From Pythium myriotylum (Eukaryota > Oomycota > Peronosporomycetes > Pythiales > Pythiaceae): a stretch of DNA of 64,000 nt. The notes beneath the pieces were generated by a model. That model did no database searches. It had not been told where the DNA came from and saw only the letters and a program-made list of their open reading frames with translations. The stretch spans positions 1,426,001 to 1,490,000 of the forward strand of contig JALJCQ010000009.1 of NCBI GenBank assembly GCA_023091665.1. Reading direction: 5' to 3'. Of this stretch, positions 1-11,019 are shown in pieces; position 1 is the first letter of the stretch, and every line of letters starts with the position of its first letter. Both the position numbers and the translations under genes were made by a program.

Positions 1-2559
1 ATCCGCTGCCTGTCGCTGGCCGTCGATCGCTCGCACGCGCCTGTGAGCAGCTTCGACACGTCGGTGAAGAGCTCCCCGCCGTCGCGCGGTCTCTTCCAAC
101 TGCCGAACTTGTTCGAGCCTCGCGATTTCAGGCGCCTCACAATCGAGGCGCAGGCCATCTGCCAGCAGCTCAAGCACGAGGTTTGTTCTCGGAAGTTGCT
201 GTCGCGTTGGCTTGGATCTCACGACACCATTTCCAGATCTGCACCTCGCCACCCGGTCTGCGCACGATCCAATCTATATCCTTTTTTGCAACGACCAGTC
301 GATGCCATGCATGATCTTGTGTTGATTGACTGAGTTTATCCTTGACTTTGGACTTGTTTTGTGTTGTGTACCTCGACGAGATTTCGAATGTTATCTGCTC
401 AGTCATTGACGCCGCTGAGTTATGTCGGAACGTCCACCCTGACGAGTACGTAATTGTTGAAGGGCACCTATGATTTGGCTTCCTCACGCTAACACACCGG
501 ATTGCAGGGCTTATCGGAATGCCGCGAGTGGTTGCTTTACAGAGCTCTCGGACTTTATTCAGAATTTGAACGCAGACGTCGATCTGTACAATGCATTGTA
601 CGCTGTCACTGAGGACAAGGCGCTGATGGCATCCTTCACAGAAGAGCAGCAACGAATGGGGATCCTTCTGCGCAAGGAGTTCGAACGAGACGGCATCCAC
701 CTATCCGATCGTGGTCGCCGCCGCGTGATCACTCTCCAGAATGAGATCACCCAGCTCAGCATGGACTTCCAGCGGACGATGCACGACTCGCGCGACTTCG
801 TCGAGATCCCTGAGAAGCTGATTCGCCCGCTCCCGCACAGCATTATAGAGGTTTGCGAGCGCAAACTGCTCAACCGCAGCATGCTGCGAGTGCCGACCGA
901 TCTCCACGTGATGAACACCGTGCTGAAGTGGGTTGGAGACCCCAGGGTCCGCAAGGAGATGTACATCAAAGGCAACTCGTGCGCCAAGGAAAACCTCGTG
1001 GTACGTTTTGGCGCGGGATTGGTATCATGGATGGAGGTTGAGTGGTGTGACTGTAACAACAGATTCTGGACGAACTGCGGAGGAAACGCCACGATCTCGC
1101 AGAACATCTCGGCTTCGAATCATTCGCCCACTTCGCTCTAAGGTACCCGAGTTATCACATGGACAATCTCAAATAGCTGTTTTAACTTTCGTTTCTCGTT
1201 TCTCATGCCAGCGACCGGATGATGACATCCCCGGACGAGATTCGGACGTTCGTGTCAAACCTCTCCAACAATCTGATGCCTAAGGTATGGGAAAAGTGGT
1301 TGTACATTCGTAGCTGTCGTGCTGATGTTGTCAATTGTACTAGGCTCGGGAAGAACTGGAGGTTTTGCGTTCCGCCAAGGAAGCTCACGAGGGACGAGGT
1401 AGCTTTTCCTCCACCGGTGGAATCGCAATGTGGGATGTACCTTTCTATATGGGGATGCTCAAGGCACAGAGGTACCGCATTGATGCGCGCGTGCTCGCTG
1501 GTTATTTCCCGCTGGAGCGATGCCTTGAAGGACTTGCGCTTATTTGCCGGGAGCTGTTCGGATTAGAGTTAACAGCCTTGCCAACAGACGAACACGAGGT
1601 ATGGCATCCAGACGTCCAGAAGCTCGGATTGAAAACCGCGCGAGGAGAGATTCTTGGGTTTATCTACTTCGATCTGTACCCACGCGCACACAAGTATAAC
1701 CATGCTGCTCATTTCACGATCCGCTGTGGTAAGCGCATCAGTGACAATGAATATCAGAAGCCTTTGGTCGCTCTGGTGTGTAATTTCAACAAGCCCGCAC
1801 CCTCGTCACCATCGCTGCTCAAGTAAGTTCGACTTCGGCGATTGCTCTGAATTCTGTGCCTCATCACTATTGTCATTCTGGTTTAGTCATTCAGAGGTAG
1901 AGACTCTGTTCCACGAGTTTGGCCACGCGATGCATTCACTGTTGTCACACACCGAGTTCCAGCATCTCTCTGGCACGCGTGCATCCCTCGACTTCGTCGA
2001 GACCCCTTCGCATCTGTTCGAGTACTTCGCATGGGACTACCGCGTTGTACGTGAGTTTGCCCGGCACTACAAGACGAACGAGCCTATTCCGCGCGAAATG
2101 ATGCACAGTCTCAAGGAGAGCAAGGATATGTTTGCTGCGATGGATGCGCAGACGCAATGCTTGTACTCTCTCCTGGATTTGACGATCTTTGGTAAGCAGC
2201 CGCTATCGTACCCGCATGGATCCACGACCCAAGCGTTGAAGGCTCTCCAGAACCAGCACACACTGGTCCCTCACGTTGAGGGCACCTACTGGCACACACG
2301 CTTTGGCCACTTGATTGGCTACGGTGCAGGATACTACAGTTACTTGTACGCTCGCGTGTTTGCGTCGGCGATTTGGAACGCACGTTTCCAGGAGGATCCA
2401 CTGAGCGCCCACGCGGGAAGAGCCCTGTACGAAGAACTCATGAAACGGGGCGGAGCAAGGGACGCCAATGAGATCCTCAAGAACCTCCTCGGCGGCCAGC
2501 CCCCGTCGCCTACGAGCTACTTGCACGAACTCGGCATCGGTGAGACCACGATTGCATGA
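1..2559 (+). CDS. MIPEP: mitochondrial intermediate peptidase (M3 family), 5'-partial
   Basis: A zinc metallopeptidase of the thimet/MIP family, which removes an octapeptide from imported mitochondrial precursors after the first processing step. The 5' end lies outside the window: the frame is open from base 1 with no convincing ATG. Exons read as about 1-180, 403-445, 508-1000, 1066-1139, 1212-1284, 1344-1822 and 1887-2559, all with GT-AG introns; the first boundary is approximate. The catalytic motif HEFGH is at 1912-1926, and the downstream GTRASLDFVE and ARHY segments align with the human MIPEP order from memory. The last exon carries the family C-terminal region (GYGAGYYSYL). The stop is at 2557-2559. 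Family assignment is strong; exact splice points in the first 500 bases are less certain. It converges on the PH-domain gene on the opposite strand. Confidence 0.9.
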
Positions 2560-2740
2560 TGTGCACGAGGAGAAACCACACCCAACAAAAGTCAAACGCC
2601 TTCCATTGCTAATAGATAGATGGATAGTCACGATGTCGATCCGGTTGGTCGTAAGATGGCTTCTTTTGTGGGGAGTAGAGTGAGAGACTGACGAAAGTTG
2701 AAGTTGTGGCCGACTACGAACTGGCATGCGAGAATCCAGA

Positions 2741-3554
2741 CTATTGCACGACGCAGCACGGCGCGCATCCGCCTTTCTGGACTTCATCTGCAGCGAGTGA
2801 CTCGGGATCGTGGCCGCCAGTCTTTGTTGTGGAGGAGGAGACGGTCGACGCCGTGCCTGTCTTGGACGTCGCCTTTGACGCCCGCTCATCGCTCGAGTGG
2901 TCGTCGAGCGCCGAGGACATGGATCCTGAGCGACTAACATCTGGAGATTTCTGGGTGACAACGCCTCCAGCCTGGCGCCAGAGCAAAGCCTGGGAATGTA
3001 ATATGGTCAGAAATCAGTTCCCGCCCGCCTGGCGCAAGTGCGTGCGAAAAGGCACGTACATCGACCCAAAAGGCGGCCTCTTCGTGGGATCTCGCCTTGA
3101 TGGTATATACACGTTCATTGAGCTCGATGGTGAAGAGCCCGGGGCCGTCTACACGCGCACACACACACAGCAAGGCGGCACTGGTGAGCGAGTGGCCTTG
3201 GTCAGATCGATGCCACTAACACGGGTCCCACTCACCGCTCGAGTTTTCGTTGAGGAGCGCGATGGTGCCGACCTGCGGCAGGTTGAGCGCGGCCAGCAGC
3301 TTCTGTCCCTGCTTCTTGTAGTACGTGAGGAAGCAGCCGTTGGTCTCGAACCAGCGCTTCTGCCACTTGCCGTCGCGGGTCTTCTTGAAGAGGTACCCGC
3401 GCATCTCCTCTGCGCACGAGAGCCCGCGTGAGCGCGCGCGTCCGAGCCGCCGCCGGCGTCACGCACCTGTCTTGAAGTTGGTCGGCAGCGCGCGCGAGCT
3501 CTTGCTCGCGGTCGACGACGACGGCGAGCGCACGAGCCGGGCCTTGTCGTCCAT
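2741..3554 (-). CDS. PH-domain protein with C-terminal CaaX-like box
   Basis: Four exons on the minus strand: 3554-3467, 3409-3236, 3148-3060 and 2989-2741. All introns are GT-AG and the joins keep frame. A pleckstrin-homology domain fills the first half: MRGYLFKK at the start, the KRWFETNG core, then LFTIELNERVYTIKA and the terminal helix EEAAFWVDAL. PH domains bind phosphoinositides or proteins at membranes. The second half is a Ser/Thr-rich low-complexity tail. The protein ends CAPCCVVQ, so the final four residues CVVQ fit a CaaX prenylation signal with a neighbouring Cys that could be palmitoylated. This suggests dual membrane targeting (inference). The start ATG is at 3552-3554. No ortholog could be named. 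Confidence 0.8.
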
Positions 3555-4100
3555 GGTGGGCGCGGGGGAGCGGGCGGCGGGTCCAGGGGCACGCAGGAGG
3601 CTCGGGGAGCGCCGCGAGTGCCTTTCTTAGGTGTGCGGCCGTCGCGACGGTGGCATGCAAATACCAGGCCGCCGTCAGTGCGTCGGTACCCAAAGGGGCC
3701 GTTTTGAGAACGTTTATTTTAGGGCCGACCTGGAACCGCGGCCGTCTCGAGGATGGAAATTCAGGACGGGAAATTTCACCCCTCCCACTGCAGTAGGAAA
3801 CAGAGAATGAAAGACCTACGAAGGGAGGGATGACATGGAGCACGTCAATCGCATTGCACGAAGAACGACTCGAGCGGCTGTATCTCAGATCGGCACGGTC
3901 CTGGAAAGCGCCGCCGAGAACCCGTCTGCTCTGTGGAAGGCAGTCTGAATCACGACGGGTCGGACCCGTGGAAGCCAGCCGAACCTAGATAAATCAGGTC
4001 ATCCTAGAAAGCCCCGTCCTGAGTTTTTCGATGGATCGATGATCACAGGGCAAAGCGAGCTCTCTATCACATAACGCAGGTTGAAGCCATGCACCCTGAG
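3555..4100. other. intergenic stretch, one 37-codon ORF
   Basis: Spacer between two minus-strand genes. The only protein-like signal is a 37-codon ATG ORF at 3835-3948 (+), beginning MEHVNRIARRTTRAA and ending LWKAV. Its composition resembles real protein, but it is too short to support as a gene. Nothing else was recognised. Confidence 0.4.
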
Positions 4101-4904
4101 TCAACCGTAGTGGGCGTCGTTCTGGATGAGCACGAGGATCTCGTCGATGCGAGCGCGGTCGAGGAACGGCTGCATCTGCCAGGAGGCGATGTAGAGCGTC
4201 ATGGTGTCGTGCTTGGTGCAGTTGGCCATGTCGGCGGCGACGAGCGACTTGGCGACCAGCTCCTTCTCGAACATGGCCACGAGCTCGAGCAGAAACGACT
4301 CTGGAAAGTGCGCGAGCTCAGTCGACCGAACTAGACGCAGTCACTTGGCGCACGCACCGTATCGTAGTCGTAGCTTCTCGTCGATCTTTTTGCCGTGTTT
4401 GGACGTGTCGACGTGGAGCAGATCACGCATCCGCACCACGATCGAGCCCTGTCGTCATCACCGCCCTTTCGTTGAGCGCCCGGTGTCACGGGCGACTAGA
4501 AACACACGCACCAAGATGTCGATGTCGTCATTCAAGCGCTTGCGGCATCGGTGGACGAGTTCGTGGAGCTGAGACACAGAAGTGTCATGAAGAGGCTCGT
4601 GAGACCGAGAGAGACAGACAGACAGAGAGCGCGAGGACGTACCCGTGAGAGCGCCCTCTCCTGTAGAAGGATGCAGTCCGACAGCGCCCCCCAGTGCTCT
4701 CCATCTAGATACCTGCAGCACCCACGACGTCAGAGTCGAGACCCCGTCCATCCATTCCCGGCTAGCAACTCACGTGGTCTTCTGAAGGCTATCGGCGATC
4801 TTGGTGAGGTTCTGCTGCGCCTTTGTGGTCGTCGCATGCCACTCGTGCTCCAGCTTCTTCCAGGATGCGAGCCACCAGCACGCGCTGCCGTCTCGAGCCT
4901 GCAT
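4101..4904 (-). CDS. CINP-like protein (CDK2-interacting protein family)
   Basis: Five small exons on the minus strand: 4904-4774, 4712-4643, 4568-4512, 4448-4358 and 4300-4101. They total 549 nt, a multiple of three, giving 182 residues (human CINP is about 212). The product is helical: an N-terminal helix WKKLEHEWHATTTKAQQNL, a central LHELVHRCRKRLNDDIDI helix, then a C-terminal block FLLELVAMFEKELVAKS followed by YIASWQMQPFLD. The C-terminal block resembles the conserved CINP tail (FYEVSHKLLEMYRKEL, YLSMWLHQPY) in order and spacing. CINP works in genome maintenance and associates with Cdc7/CDK2 and, in later studies, ribosome-biogenesis AAA factors. The start is uncertain: another open frame (QVINYHKQMERLLMEAG) lies just upstream at about 4950-5000 and could be an additional 5' exon. 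Confidence 0.65.
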
Positions 4905-5075
4905 GGCTGCTCGCGTCCTCCCACTCCCATCGAGCCAATCCTGCCTCCATTAGTAGCCGCTCCATCTGCTTGTGATAGTTGATGACCTGACATAGGAGAT
5001 CAAGTTGAAGTGGATGGTGGACTGATCATGGATACGTTTATGCAGGCGGCGGCGTCATCGCCTCGCGCGGCGTGA

Positions 5076-5088
5076 TGACGCAGCGTCA
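5076..5088. promoter_or_regulatory. CRE/bZIP-like palindrome TGACG-CAG-CGTCA
   Basis: TGACG at 5076-5080 and CGTCA at 5084-5088 form an inverted repeat with a 3-nt spacer. Further half sites lie close by (CGTCA near 5053, TGACG at 5097-5101). It sits about 170 nt upstream of the inferred CINP-like start. bZIP factors bind paired TGAC half sites, but no factor can be named here. Confidence 0.35.
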
Positions 5089-6129
5089 TGCAGCGATGAC
5101 GCGTCCACTCGACCAGAGCTCCTCGAAAATGAGCGAGGTGGCTTCACGCGCCGCCACCAAAAATGAGGCAGTTGAAGTTGCCGGTCTCTCATCATCCTGT
5201 CACACCCCTGTCTAATCACCATTACTGACGCTGGTGCCCAGTCGCGACACGCCCATGCGGATGGCGGCCCACGCCCCAACCCCCGAGTCGCAGGTGACGG
5301 CGGCCTCGGGCTCGCGATGACACGGCTTCGTTTCTCCACCCACGGATCTTTTTTTCAACGACGTCAACAGCGCACTTTGGACGTCGTGGCTTACTCCAAG
5401 CAGACCCAACCGGGCGAATCTCCTCGGGCAAACAAGATCTCATCGTGGCGGCCGCGGGGCTGCGAAGAGATAGATCCTGGGCCCTTCACTTCGCCGACCC
5501 TCCTCGTCCACCACGCTGGACCCAACGACGACGGTTGGGCGTGTTGGGCCGGATGATGCAGGCGATGATGACTACCACAGTGTATGTACAGTACAGCACG
5601 TTGAATCACGGGGGAGAGGGGGCCGCCTCAACTGCAACCGGTGGAATCTTTCCAGCAGCTCCTCGTTGGATAAGATCGCGAAGCGGAGTCTTCCTACGGT
5701 ACAGCACCGCCACCCGATCCAATGGAGGATCGTGTACGCAAAGCGTGGATCTTTGTGGCGACGGCCACGGGGCCATGGGGGGCGGCAGTCAACCGAGCGC
5801 GCCGATCGGCCTGTTACGTCGGTCGCGTCATTCCCAGGCTCGAGTTGTCACCGGCGGGGAGAAAGTCAGTCCAGTGGTCGACGGGTTGTAGGCTGCCATT
5901 CGGTGATTGGACAAAACCAGCGGTGAGTTCCCGCCACCAGCAAAAGATTGATCAGTCCGGGTGGGTTTGCACTTGGACAATCGAACCCATGGGTTTCACG
6001 GTTTAATACAAATACCAAGTAATTATCGACCCGAAGGGCGCGTAAACGGGCCAGCGGGCGCGAGTCATCCCCCGTCGGATGCGCTGCCCACCCACGACCA
6101 CATCCCCTACCCCTTTTGCCCGTCACTCC

Positions 6130-6269
6130 ATTGGCGTGACATCACACTCCCCAGCCGCCGCGAACGTTCTTGTCTTTAGTCCCTCCGTGGGGCACTATTG
6201 GCCGCCGCTCAAGAGAAAACGTTTCGGTCAACACTCCCCAATCTCATTTGGCTCATTGCTGCCCATTGG
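6130..6269 (+). promoter_or_regulatory. three evenly spaced inverted CCAAT boxes
   Basis: ATTGG (CCAAT on the other strand) occurs at 6130-6134, 6197-6201 and 6265-6269, spaced 67 and 68 nt, within 320 nt upstream of the ATG at 6445. CCAAT boxes bind NF-Y type factors in eukaryotic promoters. The function here is inferred from position only. Confidence 0.35.
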
Positions 6270-6444
6270 TGCCACCGGCGCGAGCTCCCTCGGCCGCCTC
6301 TCGCCGCCGTCGCTCTCTCTCTCTCGCTCGCGTCCCTCGCGCGTGTCTCTCGCTCGCCCGTGGGAGCCGCTCGCGCCGACCCCGAGACTCCGCCGCGGTC
6401 CGCGCGGGTTCCTCACGCGCCGACGGCCGCTCGAATCTTGGGCC

Positions 6445-9400
6445 ATGAGCTCGACGCTGCCGATCACCGAGCAAAAGCTGGTCTACACGTACACCATGAC
6501 GCCGCCGTCGCCCGCGAGCTCAGCGCCGGGCTCGCCGCAAGCGCCGCCGCTCAAGGCCCTCGCGCCCTCGAGCCCGTCGCACCAGATCCTCCAGATCCAG
6601 CGGCTCAAGCTGCAGTCCTCGAACGCGCGCGCGCCGCCGCGAGTCAACTCGAGCGGCCTCGCGGTCGGCAGCCACAACGAGCCCGTGCGCAACCCGATGG
6701 TCATGGTCTTCATGCTCTTCTCGGGGCTGCTGCTCGCGCTGCTGCTCATGGCGTTTTTCGCGTACGCGCCCTTCCTCTGCGCGTCCTGGCTCGCGCTCAT
6801 GTACATGGTCGTGCTCTACCTCACGAACGAGCGCAGCTGGTGGTGGCACGACGCGCAAGAGTTTGAGAACCGATTCTGGACCATGACCGCGTTCCTCTTC
6901 AGCTCGGCCGTGTTCTACATCCACGACTCGCCCCTCGCCGTCGGGCGCTGGAACTCGTCCATCGCCATGTTCATGGTGCTCGCGTTCACGTCCAGCGTCC
7001 ACTTTTTCGACCGGTTCATCCACCGCAAAGAGATCAGCCGCAAGCCGCGGCTAAGGCAAGCTGTACGTTCCCTTTGTCGTTGCGTTTCTCGCTCCTTTGT
7101 ACTGATGGACCGACTACCTTTGCGGTTCTTGTCGCCTCTCTTGTAGCCTGAACTGCAAGCTCAAAACCTATTTAAATACAAGGCCACGGCCGAAGAGAAA
7201 GCCAACCTCGTGTCCGAGTGTGTGGCCTGCATCGATCGCATGGTCTTGCCCTCGACCATCAACAACTTCATCAATCTGGCCCAGGTCAAGACCCAAGAGC
7301 AAAAGATCTTCCGCATCCTCGCAGGCGCCTCCAAGGACGAGCTCAACTACATTGTCAACAACATCAAACTCGCGCTGCTGTTCTACAAGGTCAAGGACCA
7401 CTCCAAAGTCCGCTCCGACATGAGCCGCACGCTGATCCTAGATCTGCTTTGCTCAACTCGGCTCGCCGATCTCAGTGTCACGTCTCGAGCGATCATCTTG
7501 GACGCGCTGATGGTAATGAAGATCTCGGCACATCCGATGAGCGAGAAGTGGGTCCGCAACATCATTTTGAAGACCACTCGAGACGATCTTAGCAACTTGA
7601 AGACGTACAGCGACGCGAAGGGAGACTTCCACAGTATCCACAAGCTCATTTTCCATGATATTCGAGATGAGAGTATCCGAAAGGACATCCTGAATCATAT
7701 CCGCCGTGAGGCTAGCGTGCAGATTGCTCACATGAACCTCGGCACCAAGGCAGCAGCGAAGCGGCGCCAACAGGCGTGGCGCAAGGTGCTCAGCGATGTC
7801 GATGATACGCTTTACTCCTCAGGTGGACGGTATCCTGCCGGCCTCGACACCCGTTACCCTCGTCACGCGCTCTACCCTGGCGTGCTCCCCTTCTATCGCG
7901 AACTCGACATGGGAACGGCCGGACCAGATGACTGGACGGATGATCGAGTCGGCAACCTCGTGTTTCTGTCCGCCCGTCCACACGTCTACAAGGACATGTC
8001 GGAGAAAAAATCGTATGCGAAGTTTGCTGCGCTGTACGAGAACAAGGGCATGCACACTCTGCCAACGATGCTCGCTGGCAGCCTCAAGTCGGGCCGTGCG
8101 TTCATGGTTCAGGGCGATCTCGAACCAATGGCGATGAAGAAATTCGAAAACTTCGGTGAGTACTATCAGCTGTATCCTGAGTTCACCCATGTCTTCGTTG
8201 GTGACAACGGCCAAGGTGACGTGCGTGCTGCCGAGCTGATTGTTGAGAAGTACGGATCGGGGGCACTGGAGGCTGGGTTCTTCCACCTCGTTCAGCCGAT
8301 TGACCAGACTTACGGTTACCGCTCGAAAGAAGATCTCGAGAAATGGCGCAAGATGAACATTGTTTTCTTCAACACCTACGCAGGCGCCGCCGTGGAGGCT
8401 TTCCATATGCGTAAACTTCGGTTGGCTGGTCTGAAGAAGGTGTGTGAAGCTGCGGTCAAGGACTTCGAGGACTTGGACACATGGCCGACACCTGGAAGCC
8501 GTGAAAGAGTGCGCATTCTGTTGAACGATGATCTCGAGCGCGCCAACAAACTGCTTGTTGCTGGCAAGCTGGAGCCAGTGCGCCTCGTCATTCGCCCTCA
8601 AGTCTTCAAGATTAACACGGATGTTCGCACCCCGTTTGGCAAGGGAATTGTGCGAAAGTACCGAGGCGTCGATGCAATCTATCAAGTCGACTTGGTGGAT
8701 TTCAGCAGTGTACGCAAACGCCGAGCTCAAGGCTTTTTCACCGAAGAGAGCCTTGTGCCATTCGTGGTTGGAGACCTCTCACCAATCGCGAAGAGCCCCT
8801 TGAAATATGTGAAGGCGCGCAAAGCTCCGCTAGAACGTATCTATCCTCCACACACGCCAGTCACGACGCCGTTTGGAGACGGCCGTGTCGTGAAGTTCCG
8901 CTCAGAGGATGAGATCTACGTGGTCTCGATAGAAGGCAGTGCCAACTCTATGCCAATGACGGGCTACTTTGCCCCCGATGCGATCTACCAGGCCAAGCGC
9001 CTGAGCAATGAATCCGATAATTCGTCACCTCGCATGTTTGCTGGTGTGCGCTCGAGTATCGGTTATATTACCAAGCGACTCAGCACGTTCGTACCAGGAT
9101 CCGCCGGTCCGAAGCCGCTGTACAACGTCGGTGCTGCAGTTGAGACTCCATTTGGACGCGCGTTTGTGTTGCGCATGCGTCCTGAGGACCGAGTCTACGA
9201 AGTTCAGCTTCTCCGAACGGATATGGACAAGGCCGTCGTCTTGATCCAAGAGAGCGCGTTGCGGTTTGCTCTCGTGTCCCCGTCTCGAAGCTTCTTCTCT
9301 CGACTCGGACTGGTTGGATCGAGCAAAGGAACGAGCACCACGACCCCGTCAGGCGAGCTGGTCATCTCGATTCTCGAAGGGTCTCCAGTGGCAACACCGT

Positions 9401-10464
9401 ACGGCAAAGGAGTCGTGCAGTCGTACCGCCCTGATGACCAGGTTTATGAGGTCGAGCTTTCTGACTGGGTGCTCGCTAAGGGGCAAACAGTCACGGCCTT
9501 CCTCACGAAGCAATATGTCCGCGAGATCATCACTACGATGGACGGGATGCCTACTTTGTCATTGTCCTCCAAGGTAGCCTCCCAGGATCAACCTCCATCG
9601 TCGACCGGTAGCGGCATCTTCCAGTTGTTCCGCTACGGCTTCAGTAGCTCCACACCGGCTCTTGTTGTTCCGTACGCGGATGAAGGCGTATCCCGCCGAG
9701 TCGAGACGCCATTTGGTGTCGGCATCACGACTATGGCGAAGCCATACAATGGGTGCGTCCGTGTGACGATGACTGCGCCGCATCTTGCAGGTGTGGTTGC
9801 TTATGTTCAAAACACCGAACTCACCGAGCTGCCGGCCCACGTTCGCCGTAACACGTTCGAGTTGCTGGGGTACCCGTTCAGTTATCTGCGTGGCGGCTGG
9901 AACTCGACCGCGCCGTCTGAGAACGGGTCTGTCGTCGAGCGCACGATTCCGAAGGGTCCTGCGTTCAGCGTTGGCAGCCTCGTCGCGACGCCGTTCGGAC
10001 AAGGCCAAGTCGCGTCCTACCGCGCGCACGACGCTGTGTATACCGTGCATATCAACGGCATCAGCGGCCACTTCCAGGCAGCGGTGTTGGCTCATCCTGT
10101 ACGTGGTGAGATTGGGTCTCCCGTGTCGACGCACTTTGGCTCGGGCCTGCTCGTCGAGGTGCGTCCGGAAGACGGCGTGCACGTGGTCACGCTTCGCCAT
10201 GCGCTCATGGACAAGATGGAGATCCGCGGCTACTTCCAACCAGTCTCGGTGCTCAAGGCCATCAAGGCCGCGCGTGGAGACGTGGTGCAGACGCCGTACG
10301 GCAAAGGCGTGGTCGTGAGCTACCGCGCGGCCGACGAGTTCTACTGCGTCGCCCTCGAGTGGGACCTCAAGGGCCGCGGCCACGTCTCGGCCTACATCCG
10401 CGCAGCCGACATCGTGCGTGCCGGCCCCGTGGAGAAGTCGTCCTCCGGCTGCTTCATCATGTGA
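6445..10464 (+). CDS. APP1-type phosphatidate phosphatase with membrane N-terminus and eight TPFG-G repeats
   Basis: Two exons (6445-7062, 7147-10464) join in phase to give 1311 residues. Residues about 90-200 hold hydrophobic segments, predicted transmembrane helices. Residues about 420-600 form an APP1/DUF2183 HAD-type catalytic domain. DVDDT is near residue 422 (HAD nucleophile motif), SARP near 479 and GDNGQGD near 557. APP1 enzymes dephosphorylate phosphatidate to diacylglycerol, linking lipid signalling with membrane traffic. From about residue 690 onward there are eight copies of a roughly 30-residue module, consensus V-TPFG-G-V--YR--D--Y-V-L, starting near 8605, 8845, 9115, 9370, 9685, 9970, 10105 and 10270. 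The fifth and seventh copies are degenerate. The protein ends SSGCFIM, a good CaaX box. The start ATG follows an upstream region with CCAAT boxes. Confidence 0.85.
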
Positions 10465-10606
10465 GCTTTCTTCTTTTTTGCTTTTTTGTTGTGCACATCG
10501 ATCTCCTGCTCTGGTTGCAGTCCGAAAACACGAAAACAAAACACGAAAAACATATATAAAGGGAAAATTGCGAAAAAAATATTTTTGAAAACACGCAAAG
10601 TATCTT

Positions 10607-10620
10607 CAACTTCAACATAC
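10607..10620 (+). repeat. CAACTTCAACATAC word, copy 1
   Basis: A 14-mer identical to 38053-38066. Its 10-nt core CAACTTCAAC also occurs inverted at 2697-2706 and 5171-5180. All four copies are in intergenic DNA. Confidence 0.6.
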
Positions 10621-10728
10621 TAATGGCATTGTTCCGAATAGCCTGAATAGTCCGAACCTATCCCTAAATCAAATCGACAATCTAAAATCGTGTTTATGAA
10701 TCCGAGGCACGCGGTCTTGTCGGGCGAG

Positions 10729-10730
<2 letters not shown>

Positions 10731-10787
<57 letters not shown>
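10731..10787 (+). repeat. (TC)n microsatellite, about 28 units
   Basis: Uninterrupted TC dinucleotides for 57 nt, lying 230 nt upstream of the ankyrin-repeat start codon. GAGA/CT tracts can affect promoter activity and are length-polymorphic. Confidence 0.95.
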
Positions 10788-10791
<4 letters not shown>

Positions 10792-11019
10792 GCCCAATGC
10801 TCGATTCGCTCGCCCTCGTCCTTGCCGGGAGATCCCAAGACACGTTTCTCCTCTCCAAGCGCTTTCTCCGCCTGAGACGCATCCCGTATTACCACCATTC
10901 CCCTCTTGGAATGACTGTACTAGGTGCAACAGCGACAAGACCTTGTCAGCAGCTATTTTTCTCCTCACATTCTCATTCGCGAATCCCCCGTGAGCCACGC
11001 AAGCCTCTCCATCGTCCTC

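Larger units (their letters stand above)
4905..6444. other. intergenic and upstream region without a recognisable gene
   Basis: About 1.5 kb with many short overlapping frames on both strands, none with family features or credible splicing. It holds the CRE-like palindrome at 5076-5088, one copy of the GTTGAAGTTG word at 5171-5180, and inverted CCAAT boxes ahead of the APP1-type gene. Confidence 0.5.
10465..11019. other. intergenic, AT-rich 3' flank and microsatellite
   Basis: An AT-rich run at about 10520-10600 probably includes the 3' UTR of the phosphatase gene. It is followed by the word CAACTTCAACATAC (10607-10620), a TC microsatellite and the 5' region of the ankyrin gene. No gene is seen. 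Confidence 0.5.

Noticed and set aside
6198..7023. Ala/Arg-rich ORFs over the 5' part of the APP1-type gene
   Set aside because: Frame shadows of the membrane N-terminus; the main frame has transmembrane helices and joins exon 2 in phase.
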